NCBI GenBank assembly: GCA_016287095.1
Contig: JAEEVK010000001.1
Span: 33,635 to 97,634, forward strand
Source: Lachnospiraceae bacterium
GTDB taxonomy: Bacteria > Bacillota > Clostridia > Lachnospirales > Lachnospiraceae
Direction: 5' to 3'
DNA length: 64,000 nt
The notes below the pieces were generated by a model. That model made no database searches. It was not told the DNA's origin and worked only from the letters and a program-made list of their open reading frames with translations. Within the stretch, counting starts at the first letter, position 1. Every line of letters starts with the position of its first letter. The position numbers and the translations under genes are program-made. Shown here piece by piece: positions 8,787-17,978 of this stretch.

Positions 8787-10367
8787 TTAGGCCATATTCA
8801 GCATCATGCTTGCAAATCCGAAATAGATCAGCAAGGACAAAGCATCAACTATTGTTGTAATAAACGGACTCGCCATAACCGCCGGGTCAAATCCAAGTTT
8901 TTTTGCAAACATAGGCAGTGAACAGCCAACAAGCTTTGCAACAAATACCGTAACCACCAAAGTAAGGCATACGACTGCTGCTATCGAGGGAGTCACCCTG
9001 TCTACAAGCATCAGCTTTCCAAAATTTGTCACAGCAAGCGTTGCTCCTATAAGCAGCGAAACTCTTGATTCCTTCCATACAGTCTTAGGAAGATCGCTAA
9101 AACTCAGCTCATCAAGTGACAGTGCACGGATAATGGATACTGATGCCTGACTTCCTGCATTTCCGCCGGTGTCCATTAACATAGGGATAAAAGCTGCAAG
9201 ATGTAATTCAGCCAGTAAAATTTCAAAATGACTTATGATCATACCTGTAAATGTCGCTGAGATCATAAGTAAAAGCAGCCACGGAATACGTTTCTTCCAT
9301 GTTTCAAATACACCAGTCTTTATATACGGAGCATCGGTAGGACTGATAGCTGCCATCTTTTCGATATCCTCCGTAGCCTCCTGCTGGAGGATATCTACGA
9401 TATCGTCGACAGTGATAATGCCAACCAGCCTGTCCTCAATGTCTACTACCGGCATAACAGAGAAGTCGTATTTCTGGAAATCTCTGGCTACATCCTCCTG
9501 GTCGGTAAGAGTTGTAACGGATATGACATTCTCCGTCATGATATCTCCTACCTCTATGTCAGGGTCCGCAAAAAGCAGACTTCGTAATGTAACAGTTCCT
9601 AAAAGCTTTCTGTTTCTGTCTATAACATAACAGGTATTTATAGTTTCCTTGTCTATACCGTCATTCTTTATCTTTTGCAGTGCCTCGGATACCTTTAAAT
9701 GAAGCTTTAAAGCCTCATACTCCGTGGTCATCAGGCTGCCCGCGGAATCATCCGGGTATTTCAACAGCTGATTGATAGTCCTTCGTGTCTCTGCACTGGT
9801 CTTTGCCAGCAGTCTGGTTACTACATTCGCCGGCATCTCATCAAAAAGGTCGGCAGCATCATCCACGTACATATTCTCGATGATGTTGGTTGCTTCACCT
9901 TCTGTCAGCATCAGAATCATACTCTGCTGTAAGTCGATAGGCAGGTATGCAAATACATCGGCCGCGATATTTTTGGGCAAAACTCTAAAATATTTTAAAA
10001 GCTCTGCCTCATCCAGCTCCTCCATTACTGAAGCGACATCGGCTTCATTCATTTCGGCAGCCATTTTTCTAAACTCTTTAAAATTCTTTTGCTCAATATA
10101 AGACCTTAAGATCTCTTCCTGAGATTCCTCGTCATCTTCAGGATCATCACCGGCCTCCTGGTCCTGAGCTCTGTTAGCATCTGCTTCAAGCACCATAGCG
10201 GATGCAGCATTCATTATCTGCTCCTCTATCTCAGGCGGCAGCTCAACACTGTTTTCAGCCTTCTCTGTCTCATCACTGCCTGTAAGATTTTCGGTATCTG
10301 CTGCAGACGTCTCCAGGATTTCGTCCGAATCAGTCTCTACGATATCCTTCTCTTCTAAATCGGTCAT
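8787..10367 (-). CDS. mgtE: MgtE magnesium transporter
   Basis: 526 residues. In order: an acidic N-terminal extension of about 85 residues rich in Asp/Glu, the MgtE N-domain (about 90-215), two CBS domains (about 220-345) that sense intracellular Mg2+, and five membrane helices forming the channel, with the signature 'MLMDTGGNAGSQASVS' near residue 400. MgtE admits Mg2+ and closes when internal Mg2+ is high. The acidic extension is longer than in the structurally studied homologue. The leader carries a 48-codon ORF that overlaps the mgtE start. Ribosome binding site AAGGAGG lies about 9 nt upstream. Divergent to a CNNM/CorC-type gene. Confidence 0.96.
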   Translation of the reverse strand: MTDLEEKDIVETDSDEILETSAADTENLTGSDETEKAENSVELPPEIEEQIMNAASAMVLEADANRAQDQEAGDDPEDDEESQEEILRSYIEQKNFKEFRKMAAEMNEADVASVMEELDEAELLKYFRVLPKNIAADVFAYLPIDLQQSMILMLTEGEATNIIENMYVDDAADLFDEMPANVVTRLLAKTSAETRRTINQLLKYPDDSAGSLMTTEYEALKLHLKVSEALQKIKNDGIDKETINTCYVIDRNRKLLGTVTLRSLLFADPDIEVGDIMTENVISVTTLTDQEDVARDFQKYDFSVMPVVDIEDRLVGIITVDDIVDILQQEATEDIEKMAAISPTDAPYIKTGVFETWKKRIPWLLLLMISATFTGMIISHFEILLAELHLAAFIPMLMDTGGNAGSQASVSIIRALSLDELSFSDLPKTVWKESRVSLLIGATLAVTNFGKLMLVDRVTPSIAAVVCLTLVVTVFVAKLVGCSLPMFAKKLGFDPAVMASPFITTIVDALSLLIYFGFASMMLNMA

Positions 10368-10476
10368 AAAAAGAGTCCTCCTTATTCAGTTTTATGGTAC
10401 ATAATCGAGGGGGCACATCAAGCCCGTTTACAGTCTCACATCGTCTGCAACTGTCAGAATTACCGTCTGTACTCAT
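10330..10476 (-). CDS. Candidate 48-codon leader ORF overlapping mgtE
   Basis: ATG at 10476 follows a near-perfect ribosome binding site (AAGGAGGTGG) on the minus strand. The frame runs 48 codons and stops 38 nt inside mgtE in another reading frame. It encodes a Cys/Arg-rich peptide with 'SCRRCETVNG', then 'DVPPRLC' and a basic end. The site is as strong as that of mgtE itself, so the ORF is probably translated, and ribosomes on it would pass over the mgtE start. A regulatory leader peptide is plausible, as proline codons in leader peptides control Mg2+ transporters in enterobacteria, but no homology is claimed. It may equally be chance. Confidence 0.45.
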   Translation of the reverse strand: MSTDGNSDSCRRCETVNGLDVPPRLCTIKLNKEDSFYDRFRREGYRRD

Positions 10477-10560
10477 AAAACCACCTCCTTTTTATGACGT
10501 TTTTTACCTGTTATCGTCCTATTTTGGCACATAAATATCTCAAAGCCAATACAAATTTAT

Positions 10561-10589
10561 ATTATACTCTCTTTCTCAATATTTGACAA
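10561..10589 (-). promoter_or_regulatory. mgtE-argS promoter
   Basis: Minus strand TTGTCA (10584-10589) and TATAAT (10561-10566), 17-nt spacer. It leaves a leader of roughly 185 nt before mgtE that holds the small ORF. I looked for an M-box riboswitch in this leader and did not recognise one. Confidence 0.65.
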
Positions 10590-10601
10590 CAAAAATTTAT
10601 A

Positions 10602-10630
10602 TTGACTTTTGACGATATTTTCCATATACT
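10602..10630 (+). promoter_or_regulatory. Promoter of the CNNM/CorC-type gene
   Basis: TTGACT (10602-10607) and TATACT (10625-10630) with a 17-nt spacer, back to back with the mgtE promoter. Confidence 0.65.
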
Positions 10631-10705
10631 ATCAATTAAATTGTTAGGTTTTACTAATAATAAAGCTTCTGATATACATTTTAAGATTAAAGGAGTGTGA
10701 TTTTT

Positions 10706-11971
10706 TTGGAACCCGGTGCCGCGGCACGCTTGATCGTCTTAATTATACTGCTAATTCTATCCGGCTTTTTCTCTTCCGCCGAAACTGCATTTACTTCACT
10801 TAACAGGTTGAAGATCAAGTCTTTGGCTGATGAAGGATCAAAAAGAGCTGTTCTTGTGTTGTCTCTTATAGATCAGAATGCTAAATTCTTAAGCACTATT
10901 CTTATAGGTAATAATATAGTTAATATTGTTGCTTCTGCACTTACCACGACTTTTGCAATGGATTACTTCGGAAGTACCGCCATAGGTATCGCTACCGGTA
11001 TTCTTACCCTGCTTGTTCTTATTTTCGGTGAGATTACCCCCAAGACCATGGCTTCTATCCATGCTGAGAAAATGGCTTTTCTCTATGCTCCTGTCGTAAA
11101 GGTACTGGTTATCCTTTTTACCCCTCTCACGTTTCTGGTTTCAGGTCTGGCAAAGGGTGTTATGTTTATCCTGCGTATTGACCCCAACAAATCCGGTCAG
11201 CATATGACTGAAAACGAGCTTCTGACCATAGTTGAAGCCAGTGCTGAGGAAGGTGTCATCGAAAAGGATGAGCATGAAATGATCAATAACGTGGTGGATT
11301 TTGGTGATACTAAAGCCAAAGATGTCATGGTCCCAGCCATCAACATGACATGTGTCGAAGATACAGTTTCCTATGACGACCTAATCGATATTTTCCGAAA
11401 AGATCAGTATTCCCGTATGCCTGTTTATCATGAATCCCATGATAATATCGTCGGTATTATCTGGGCTAAAGATCTGTTGGTGAAATATGATGCTTCCAAA
11501 GAGTTTAAGGTTACAGACTATATGCGTGAGCCTTTCTTTACTTTCGAATCAAAGAAGACCTCAGAGCTGATGAGCGAGTTAAAGGATAAGTATAAATCGA
11601 TGGCTATCGTTCTTGACGAGTACGGTATTACCGCCGGTTTGCTTACTATCGAGGATCTGCTGGAGGAAATTGTCGGTGAGATTAGGGATGAGACCGATAC
11701 AGATGAGGTTGACAGTGTCAGAAAGATTAATGATACTACTTTTGAGGCGGCGGGCTCCGCTCCTCTTGATGATGTCAATAAAGCCTGTGGGCTGGAGCTT
11801 AATTCCGATGATTATGATTCCATAGCCGGGCACGTGATCAATCTGCTTAATCACCTGCCTACACCCGGGGAGTCCATTGTATGGGATGATGTGAAGTTTA
11901 CGGTGCTGTCGACAGTAAGGAACCGTGTTACTAAGGTTCGGATTGAGCTACTTGGTAAAACTGAGGAATGA
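10706..11971 (+). CDS. CNNM/CorC-type transporter (DUF21 + CBS + CorC domains)
   Basis: About 422 residues. The N-terminal DUF21/CNNM membrane domain ('FFSSAETAFTSLNRLKIK', then 'FGEITPKTMA') is followed by a CBS pair ('VPAINMTC...' to 'TIEDLLEEIVGEI') and a C-terminal CorC/HlyC domain. Bacterial members are linked to Mg2+ efflux or Mg2+/Co2+ resistance; the old name is hemolysin C. I chose TTG 10706, 10 nt after AGGAG; the in-frame GTG at 10697 lies only 1 nt after it. Transcribed divergently from mgtE, so a Mg2+ import and a probable Mg2+ export gene share one control region. Confidence 0.88.
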   Translation: MEPGAAARLIVLIILLILSGFFSSAETAFTSLNRLKIKSLADEGSKRAVLVLSLIDQNAKFLSTILIGNNIVNIVASALTTTFAMDYFGSTAIGIATGILTLLVLIFGEITPKTMASIHAEKMAFLYAPVVKVLVILFTPLTFLVSGLAKGVMFILRIDPNKSGQHMTENELLTIVEASAEEGVIEKDEHEMINNVVDFGDTKAKDVMVPAINMTCVEDTVSYDDLIDIFRKDQYSRMPVYHESHDNIVGIIWAKDLLVKYDASKEFKVTDYMREPFFTFESKKTSELMSELKDKYKSMAIVLDEYGITAGLLTIEDLLEEIVGEIRDETDTDEVDSVRKINDTTFEAAGSAPLDDVNKACGLELNSDDYDSIAGHVINLLNHLPTPGESIVWDDVKFTVLSTVRNRVTKVRIELLGKTEE

Positions 11972-11977
11972 ACCTAC

Positions 11978-12194
11978 GAGCAGGGGGATGCCATATATAT
12001 TCCCTGCACGCAAGACAGCGGATTTTGCGAAGGACAACTATTTATTTTTTGTCCACATTTATAACTTTACTTTATGGGTTAACGCAAAATCCTTCCAGAC
12101 ATTTTCGCATCGGGCAAATACGGCCCGATAAAAGCGCGAAAAGTCTGCGCGGAGCGGATAGCGTGCATGAAACACATATGGCATCCCCCTGCTC
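11978..12194. repeat. 217-nt palindromic structured element (MITE-like or structured RNA)
   Basis: The ends are perfect 19-bp inverted repeats: GAGCAGGGGGATGCCATAT at 11978-11996 and its complement at 12176-12194. After a symmetric 8-nt internal loop, TGCACGC (12005-12011) pairs with GCGTGCA (12161-12167). Inside are GGATTTTGCG (12020-12029) with CGCAAAATCC (12083-12092), GGACAA with TTGTCC (12032-12054), and a hairpin TTTTCGC-ATCGGGC / GCCCGAT...GCGAAAA (12102-12142). It fills the whole gap between two convergent genes. No T-run follows, so a plain terminator is unlikely. Function unknown. Confidence 0.75.
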
Positions 12195-12199
12195 TTACT

Positions 12200-12886
12200 T
12201 TATACTCCATATTTTATTTTGATACGTTCAAGTTTGTCTCCGAACGGCTTAGCTAACACCAATAAAAATATAAAGTTGGATACCGCATACAGGATTGTAT
12301 GCGGTATTGCTGCTTTTATGGAGATCAGGTAGAGTTCCATATCAAAGCCGGCGCTGTACCAGAGGACGGTCCAGACATCCATGATAAAGGAAAATGCTAC
12401 TCCTGCCAGTACTCCATATGCGAGTAAGAGTACTTTGTTCTTTTTTAAGGGCTCTGCCATCAGTCCTGCTATAAAGCCTATGAGTCCCCATGCCAGCATC
12501 TGGAATGCGGTCCAGGGGCCCTGTCCGAAGTAAAAGTTTGAGAGCAAGGCTGATAAGGAGCCTACCAGGAATCCTGCCTCTCCTCCCAGATACATAGCTG
12601 TGATCACTGTTATGGCTGTGATCGGTTTAAAGAACGGGATAAATCGTCCGAGTACACTGATGGCGGTCATGACTGCTACCAGTACCATCCTTCTTGTGCC
12701 CGTTACTTTTCTTTCAAAGCCTGTTATAAAGAGTATCAGTGAGAAAAATGCGACTACCAGTGAGACAAATATATGCTTTTGCTCATCAAAAAGCAGTGAG
12801 CCTCCTATACAGACTGCCGGTATCAATACAAGCGGAATCAATATTCGTAATATTCTTTTTATTTTGTCATTTTTTATAACTATCAT
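12200..12886 (-). CDS. ECF transporter substrate-binding S component, probably for cobalamin
   Basis: 228 residues with about six membrane segments. The core 'MYLGGEAGFLVGSLSALLSNFYFGQGPWTAFQMLAWGLIG' is the glycine-rich helix pattern of ECF S components, the membrane proteins that bind a vitamin and topple within the EcfT-EcfA complex. The substrate cannot be read from sequence alone. Its place in line behind a cobalamin-type riboswitch, two DUF4430 proteins, EcfT and EcfA makes B12, in the manner of CbrT, the best guess. Ribosome binding site AGGTGG precedes the ATG. A hairpin lies between it and the gene upstream, so it might also be transcribed separately. Confidence 0.8.
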   Translation of the reverse strand: MIVIKNDKIKRILRILIPLVLIPAVCIGGSLLFDEQKHIFVSLVVAFFSLILFITGFERKVTGTRRMVLVAVMTAISVLGRFIPFFKPITAITVITAMYLGGEAGFLVGSLSALLSNFYFGQGPWTAFQMLAWGLIGFIAGLMAEPLKKNKVLLLAYGVLAGVAFSFIMDVWTVLWYSAGFDMELYLISIKAAIPHTILYAVSNFIFLLVLAKPFGDKLERIKIKYGV

Positions 12887-12925
12887 TTATTCCACCTGTA
12901 TAAATCCAAAATCATAAGTTATTAT

Positions 12926-12952
12926 AATACCCGGTATTTTTAACCGGGTATT
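12926..12952 (-). terminator. Intergenic hairpin, possible weak terminator
   Basis: A perfect 10-bp stem (AATACCCGGT / ACCGGGTATT) with a 7-nt loop lies 10 nt after the YdcF-like gene and before the S component gene. On the minus strand the tail is ATAATAACTT rather than a clean T-run, so it may attenuate or protect mRNA rather than fully terminate. Confidence 0.45.
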
Positions 12953-12962
12953 CTTGCTTTTA

Positions 12963-13703
12963 TCAAAATATAAAATCCTTTATCATTGCCAGTGATTCTC
13001 TGAAATAATTGTTTGGCCTGTAGAATGGCTCCGAATTGGCTCTGATCGGTGATACATTTTCAAGTCCGTGTTTTTTACACAGGAAAATCGCTCTATACAA
13101 ATGAAAATCATTTGTTACAAGTCCGATACTCGCTCCTTCAGGGATCAGTATCTTGCTGAATTTGATGTTCTCGTTGGTATTGGTTGATTTATCTTCCAAT
13201 ATTATCCTGTTAGACTCGATACCTGCGGATACCAGATAGTCCCTCATGCCTTCAGCTTCGGACATGATCTCGTTGGTACCTTTTCCACCCGATACTATGC
13301 ATTTCGTTTCGGTATTTCTTTTTAAATACTCCGTAGCTGCTTCGAGTCTGTATCTGAGTACCACACTCGGACCGTCTTCTCTTATCTGTGCTCCCAATAC
13401 AATGATATAATCAAGTCCGTCCTTGGGATCATTCTCCGAATAGGTTATCAGCCTTATCACTATACCGATTATGAGAACCAATACTATACAAGTTCCTGCT
13501 ATCAGAGTTATATTAATCCAGTGGGGCAGTTTTTTAAACAACCCCACCTTTAATGATATACCTAAACCTACAAGTATAACGCCTATTACACTCCAGATAA
13601 GATAAAAATGTGAACCGGCACGCACACGCATTATCATAAAACTATAGAAAAACGATAATGCAGCCATTATATAAAGTATTATCCTGACTATCATGCGCAC
13701 CAC
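12963..13703 (-). CDS. YdcF/SanA-like DUF218 membrane protein
   Basis: 246 residues. Three hydrophobic segments in the first 90 residues are followed by a DUF218 domain starting 'DYIIVLGAQI' with 'GPSVVLRYRLEAATEYL', 'CIVSGGKGTNE' and 'ILEDKSTNTNENIKFSK', the typical order for the ElyC/SanA/YdcF family. These proteins are associated with envelope integrity and their biochemical role is unsettled. It starts 10 nt after the esterase gene stop and is most likely in the same transcript as the ECF genes upstream, though a role in B12 uptake is not implied. Confidence 0.85.
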   Translation of the reverse strand: MVRMIVRIILYIMAALSFFYSFMIMRVRAGSHFYLIWSVIGVILVGLGISLKVGLFKKLPHWINITLIAGTCIVLVLIIGIVIRLITYSENDPKDGLDYIIVLGAQIREDGPSVVLRYRLEAATEYLKRNTETKCIVSGGKGTNEIMSEAEGMRDYLVSAGIESNRIILEDKSTNTNENIKFSKILIPEGASIGLVTNDFHLYRAIFLCKKHGLENVSPIRANSEPFYRPNNYFRESLAMIKDFIF

Positions 13704-13713
13704 CTTTATTTTT

Positions 13714-15309
13714 TTATCTGGTAAACTGTGAAATAAACTTCCAAGCCTGCTCGTTGGTATGATGTCTGCACTCGTGTACCTGATTATCTATGCTGGCAAA
13801 TGCGGTACGGCAAACTCCATCCTCACTGTCATAATAGTTAATGGTAAGTATGGCATCACGGGATTCGTCACGAACCTTTTCCTGTCTGTCTCCGGGTACA
13901 CCCCAAATAGGATCAGCCCACTTATCCTTATCTGCATAGCTTACATCAAATTTCTTCTTTAATTTCTGAACATCTGCAGCATACTGGATTCTCTCCATAC
14001 CTGTCTCAGCTTGGAAAGGAAGCTCAGGTAAATGTGACTTTTCGCCGCCTGCATAGAACAACGGAACAGCTACTGTAGTATTAAGCTTGTCTCCTAAATC
14101 CTTACCGAAAGGATTGTTTCTTACAGGGAAAAGTGCACACTGAGGCGCCATGCCTGCAAATACTTGAGGATATTCCTGATACATATCCCAGGTCTTGCCG
14201 CTGCCCATTGAGAAGCCTGAACAATAGATACGATGCTCATCGATCTTGTACTTTTTCTTGAGATCATTTAATACTTCTATAACCTCAGTAGCGGTTACAT
14301 CCTGATGATTTTCGATTGCAACATATAAGAAACCGTACCTGTGAGCTATCTCCCACCATCCCGATACGAAGGTCAGGTACATTGTGGAATCTCCGCCGCC
14401 ATGGAAACCGATAAGCAACGGTACAGGTCCTTTATCAAACAGACCATTGTTATAATATGCGAAATATCCAACCTTATGCTCTTTCTCATCCTTATATCTG
14501 CCTCTGTTATCGGATGAAGTCTGTACAAGTGTAAAGCCGGCCTCTTCTGTCATATTGAGTGCTTCGAAATCAGGTTCAATCTCCATATTTCCGCACCACA
14601 TCTTAAACTTGCGGACAAATGCCTTGAAGTCAGCCTTGTATTCAGCCTTATCTTTGATCAGCAGATTTTCACAGCCATTAAATGCTGCATTAACCTCTGC
14701 ATTATTGCCAACACTTAAGATACCGATATCTTTGCGCTCTACGTTTGGTACTACGCTTAAGTTTTCCATTGACAGACATGCGGGAGTGATCTCTCCGGGT
14801 CCCCATAAATATTCACCCTGAAGTGATTTAATAAGGTTCTTTGCTACATAATCTGCAGACTTGCCGTAGCTGTAGATATCAGCTCTGAATATTGCACCCT
14901 TTACAAAGAAGCCCTTAAATTCCTTTGTAAAGAAATCAGTGATCTCGATGATGCCATCCTTATAGTAAGGATTCATCTTTATTTCACTGATAAGTGATAC
15001 ATACAGGCTTTCATCAGCCTTATCCCATGCTCCCTCACATGTAGGATAAACAAAAAGCACGCTTGAATCAACTGCTGAAGCAATATCTGCAAGTCCGCTT
15101 GTCTTTGCAAATTCAATCGCTTCATCCATTGATCTTCTGTTCTCCTCAAATACCAGTAATAACGGAGCTCTAAAGCTATAGTTTACTACCTCTCCATCGA
15201 TCTCGGTCTTCGGTACAAAAACCTTCAAATAAAACTTTTCAAACTCGTGCTCCCAATACTTTCCGCCATCTGCCATAACTGTAACAGATGGTCTCTCCAT
15301 CATAGCCAT
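13714..15309 (-). CDS. Alpha/beta hydrolase, PHB depolymerase/esterase-like
   Basis: About 531 residues without a signal peptide, so cytoplasmic. The C-terminal half holds an esterase fold: the oxyanion region '[11 protein letters not shown]', the nucleophile elbow GFSMG in '[16 protein letters not shown]' and a late histidine ('VHECRHH'). The N-terminal 230 residues look like a second, degenerate hydrolase-like region of unclear role. ATG 15309 was chosen because TAGGAGGGTG lies just upstream; a longer frame begins at 15363. It sits between EcfA and the YdcF-like gene. Substrate unknown. Confidence 0.75.
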   Translation of the reverse strand: MAMMERPSVTVMADGGKYWEHEFEKFYLKVFVPKTEIDGEVVNYSFRAPLLLVFEENRRSMDEAIEFAKTSGLADIASAVDSSVLFVYPTCEGAWDKADESLYVSLISEIKMNPYYKDGIIEITDFFTKEFKGFFVKGAIFRADIYSYGKSADYVAKNLIKSLQGEYLWGPGEITPACLSMENLSVVPNVERKDIGILSVGNNAEVNAAFNGCENLLIKDKAEYKADFKAFVRKFKMWCGNMEIEPDFEALNMTEEAGFTLVQTSSDNRGRYKDEKEHKVGYFAYYNNGLFDKGPVPLLIGFHGGGDSTMYLTFVSGWWEIAHRYGFLYVAIENHQDVTATEVIEVLNDLKKKYKIDEHRIYCSGFSMGSGKTWDMYQEYPQVFAGMAPQCALFPVRNNPFGKDLGDKLNTTVAVPLFYAGGEKSHLPELPFQAETGMERIQYAADVQKLKKKFDVSYADKDKWADPIWGVPGDRQEKVRDESRDAILTINYYDSEDGVCRTAFASIDNQVHECRHHTNEQAWKFISQFTR

Positions 15310-15383
15310 TTTACACCCTCCTAATTCTTCTCTGTATTCTGTGTTACAGGAGTATGATACCAAATAAATCGTTTTATTACCAA

Positions 15384-17084
15384 TTATTTATTGCTATTAT
15401 TATTCAAGTATTGCTTAATTTCCCCAACTGTAACAACACGATCTATGATACCCTTGCTCATTCTGCTAACTGCAGTTGTATAGAAATTGTTTTTGCTTAA
15501 GAACTCGACTGTATCCCCTTTTGCGGTCAAACTCCCTCTGAACAGCATCGCACATCTGTCTGCACATTCAGCTGCAAATTCTACATCATGAGTTACTATG
15601 ACTATAGTTATACCCAAACTTTTTAGGTGCTTCAGGATTTTTATAAGATTCTTTTTTCTAAAGGCATCGAGACCTTTTGTCGGTTCATCCAGTAGCATGA
15701 TCTTAGGCTCAGTCGCAAGTACTATAGCCAGTGCCAGGAGTTGTTGCTCTCCTCCCGACAGGTCATATGGATGCTTATCCATCATATTGCTTAAGTCAAA
15801 AGGGAAATCCTGCAGCTTATCAAGGGCTTTTCTCTTTTCCAACTCTTCTCTTACTGTATTATGCAAAAACAGTGTCTGAACATCCTGCGGCAGCATCGAT
15901 AAGCATTTGTTATACAGGCTTTGATTTTTGTATTCCTTCAGTTTCTTTCCAAATACCTTAATCGTACCCTCATATGGTTTCAACAGTCCTGCAGCTGCAT
16001 TTAATGCCGTGGTCTTTCCTGATCCGTTTCCGCCAAGCATACAGAATATCTCACCTGTATTTACAATAAATGACAAATCTCTTAATGCATCATTATCATC
16101 TTTTGAATATCTTAAGCTTACATCCTTAAATTCAAGGGCGGGTAGTTTATCTGAATTTTCTTTATCTAGATTTACTTTTTTGTCTTGGTTATCTTTATTT
16201 TTTCTGTTTTCTTTAACTTGTGAATACTGCTTATTAATAGTTTTAAACAATAAGTTTCTTCCATCCCTTATTGATAAAGGAACAGATAAATCATTTTCGG
16301 CCAAATCTAATTTATCATTCAATCCGTTAAACACCCTATAGGCAGCAGGCAGAGCTTCAAATATTTCATCATCCTCTGAGATGCTTTTTAATACCTCTTT
16401 AGGTGAACCATCAAGGGAAAGCTCACCATTCTTTAATACCATCAGCCTGTCACATTCAGGTATCAGCTCCTCCAAACGGTGTTCGGCAATAATAATTGTT
16501 AATGAAAAATCCGAATTCAGTTTCTTTAGCGTTGTAAAAAACTCAGATGCCGATATCGGATCCAGCTGTGCCGAAGGTTCATCCAATATTAGGATTTTCG
16601 GATTCATCACCATGACCGAAGCCAGATTCAGCAGCTGTAACTGACCTCCGGACAGTTCGTTTACCTGTTTTTCATACCAGTCCTCTATGCCAAAATAAGA
16701 TGCCATCTCAGCGACTCTGGCGGCCATCTCATCCATTGGCAGGTTCAGATTTTCAAGTCCGAATGCCAGTTCGTGCCATACTTTATCTGTCACAGCCTGA
16801 TGCTTGGGATTCTGACCTACATAACCGATGTTTATTGTCCTGTTTATTTTTTTGTCAATATCGTATTCTATTTCCTCGCCAAATAATCTGACTATTCCTT
16901 TTCTTTCTCCAAGCGGCACTATTTCAGGCTTAAGCATCTTTAAAAGTGTTGATTTTCCACTGCCTGTCGCTCCGCATAATACAATGAATTCTCCCTCGTT
17001 TACAGAAAAACTTACGTTCCTTATCACGGGATCGTTACATTTCGGATATTTAAATATCAGATTTTCGACATTAAGTATTTCCAT
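15384..17084 (-). CDS. Fused ECF transporter ATPase EcfA1-EcfA2
   Basis: 566 residues with two ABC ATPase modules in one chain. Module 1: Walker A 'GATGSGKST', signature 'LSGGQLQLL', Walker B '[12 protein letters not shown]'. Module 2: Walker A 'GGNGSGKTT', signature 'LSGGEQQLL', Walker B '[12 protein letters not shown]'. A charged Lys/Asn/Asp linker (about 285-315) joins them. Such tandem proteins power ECF vitamin transporters, replacing separate EcfA and EcfA'. The start overlaps the end of the EcfT gene by 28 nt and uses a GGAG site inside it, implying tight coupling and equal dosage. Confidence 0.92.
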   Translation of the reverse strand: MEILNVENLIFKYPKCNDPVIRNVSFSVNEGEFIVLCGATGSGKSTLLKMLKPEIVPLGERKGIVRLFGEEIEYDIDKKINRTINIGYVGQNPKHQAVTDKVWHELAFGLENLNLPMDEMAARVAEMASYFGIEDWYEKQVNELSGGQLQLLNLASVMVMNPKILILDEPSAQLDPISASEFFTTLKKLNSDFSLTIIIAEHRLEELIPECDRLMVLKNGELSLDGSPKEVLKSISEDDEIFEALPAAYRVFNGLNDKLDLAENDLSVPLSIRDGRNLLFKTINKQYSQVKENRKNKDNQDKKVNLDKENSDKLPALEFKDVSLRYSKDDNDALRDLSFIVNTGEIFCMLGGNGSGKTTALNAAAGLLKPYEGTIKVFGKKLKEYKNQSLYNKCLSMLPQDVQTLFLHNTVREELEKRKALDKLQDFPFDLSNMMDKHPYDLSGGEQQLLALAIVLATEPKIMLLDEPTKGLDAFRKKNLIKILKHLKSLGITIVIVTHDVEFAAECADRCAMLFRGSLTAKGDTVEFLSKNNFYTTAVSRMSKGIIDRVVTVGEIKQYLNNNSNK

Positions 17085-17935
17085 CTGAATTTCTCCATAA
17101 GTTTTAATATAATCGGGATCAATATCATAACAACATAGGAAACATATCCTATTATATTAATGGTGTCCGGTTCTGCTATCTTAAGCAGCGGATAAAATAC
17201 GGTATCAAATGAACCACAAGCTATGGCCATCACTATCGGTACCAGACATAAAACAGTGATACCTATAACTATAGCATCACGCTTTTTAAATTTCAGAGTA
17301 GAAAATGATTTTCTTTTACCCTCTCCGTAACCACGTGCTGCCATACTGTCCGCAGTGATTATGCCGTTTTCAATACCCCACGAAACTGTAGCAGACAAAA
17401 CATTCATGCTGCCGTTTATCCTGTCTATGGCATTGTCATCTTTATTTATCCCGATGGCTTTTTGTGCGTTTGCAGTTATCCTTCTCTGTTCACGCAGCAT
17501 GGGTATATACCGTAATCCCATCGACAAAATAAGTGCGGTTTTGGGTGATACCCTTCCGAATAAATATAGCAGTCTGTCGCTTGTCATTATCTCAGAGAAT
17601 ACCCTGAAAAGATAAAGCACACCGACCACCATAATGGCTGAATTAATACCAAATATGAAAGCTTCTTTAGTTATCGGATTATCGTTTATGATAAACAATA
17701 CCGTTGCGCCGTTATGTGAAAACAACGGTCTGACAAGTGCCAAAATCAAGCCCAACAGTAAATACCATATATGAGTACTTAGTTTATTTTTTACAGGTAA
17801 TATTACAAACTGTATAAATCCACCGACAAAGGAAATGATATGCAGGAAAGGATTCATCGTAAACATCGACACAACCAGTACTGACATATAATAGACAAAA
17901 ACCGTTATTGGATTATATTCTTTGATATCCCGCAT
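17057..17935 (-). CDS. ECF transporter transmembrane component EcfT
   Basis: 292 residues from the chosen start. Several N-terminal membrane helices are followed by the coupling region 'SPKTALILSMGLRYIPMLRE' and the diagnostic Ala-Arg-Gly motif in 'ADSMAARGYGEG', which contacts the ATPases. EcfT scaffolds the S component and transmits ATP-driven movement. ATG 17935 is preceded by AAAGGAGAGG; a longer frame to 18007 would overlap the upstream gene and lacks a site. It lies 43 nt after the barrel-DUF4430 protein gene. Confidence 0.92.
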   Translation of the reverse strand: MRDIKEYNPITVFVYYMSVLVVSMFTMNPFLHIISFVGGFIQFVILPVKNKLSTHIWYLLLGLILALVRPLFSHNGATVLFIINDNPITKEAFIFGINSAIMVVGVLYLFRVFSEIMTSDRLLYLFGRVSPKTALILSMGLRYIPMLREQRRITANAQKAIGINKDDNAIDRINGSMNVLSATVSWGIENGIITADSMAARGYGEGKRKSFSTLKFKKRDAIVIGITVLCLVPIVMAIACGSFDTVFYPLLKIAEPDTINIIGYVSYVVMILIPIILKLMEKFRWKYLMSKI

Positions 17936-17978
17936 GTCCTCTCCTTTCCGTTGTAAAACATTTAATCTAAATAGATTT

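Noticed and set aside
10370..10560. M-box (magnesium) riboswitch in the mgtE leader
   Set aside because: Looked for because of mgtE. The conserved M-box blocks were not seen; only the small ORF and promoter were.
11978..12194. Simple bidirectional terminator
   Set aside because: The outer stem has no T-run on either strand and the internal structure is far more than a terminator needs; kept as a structured element instead.
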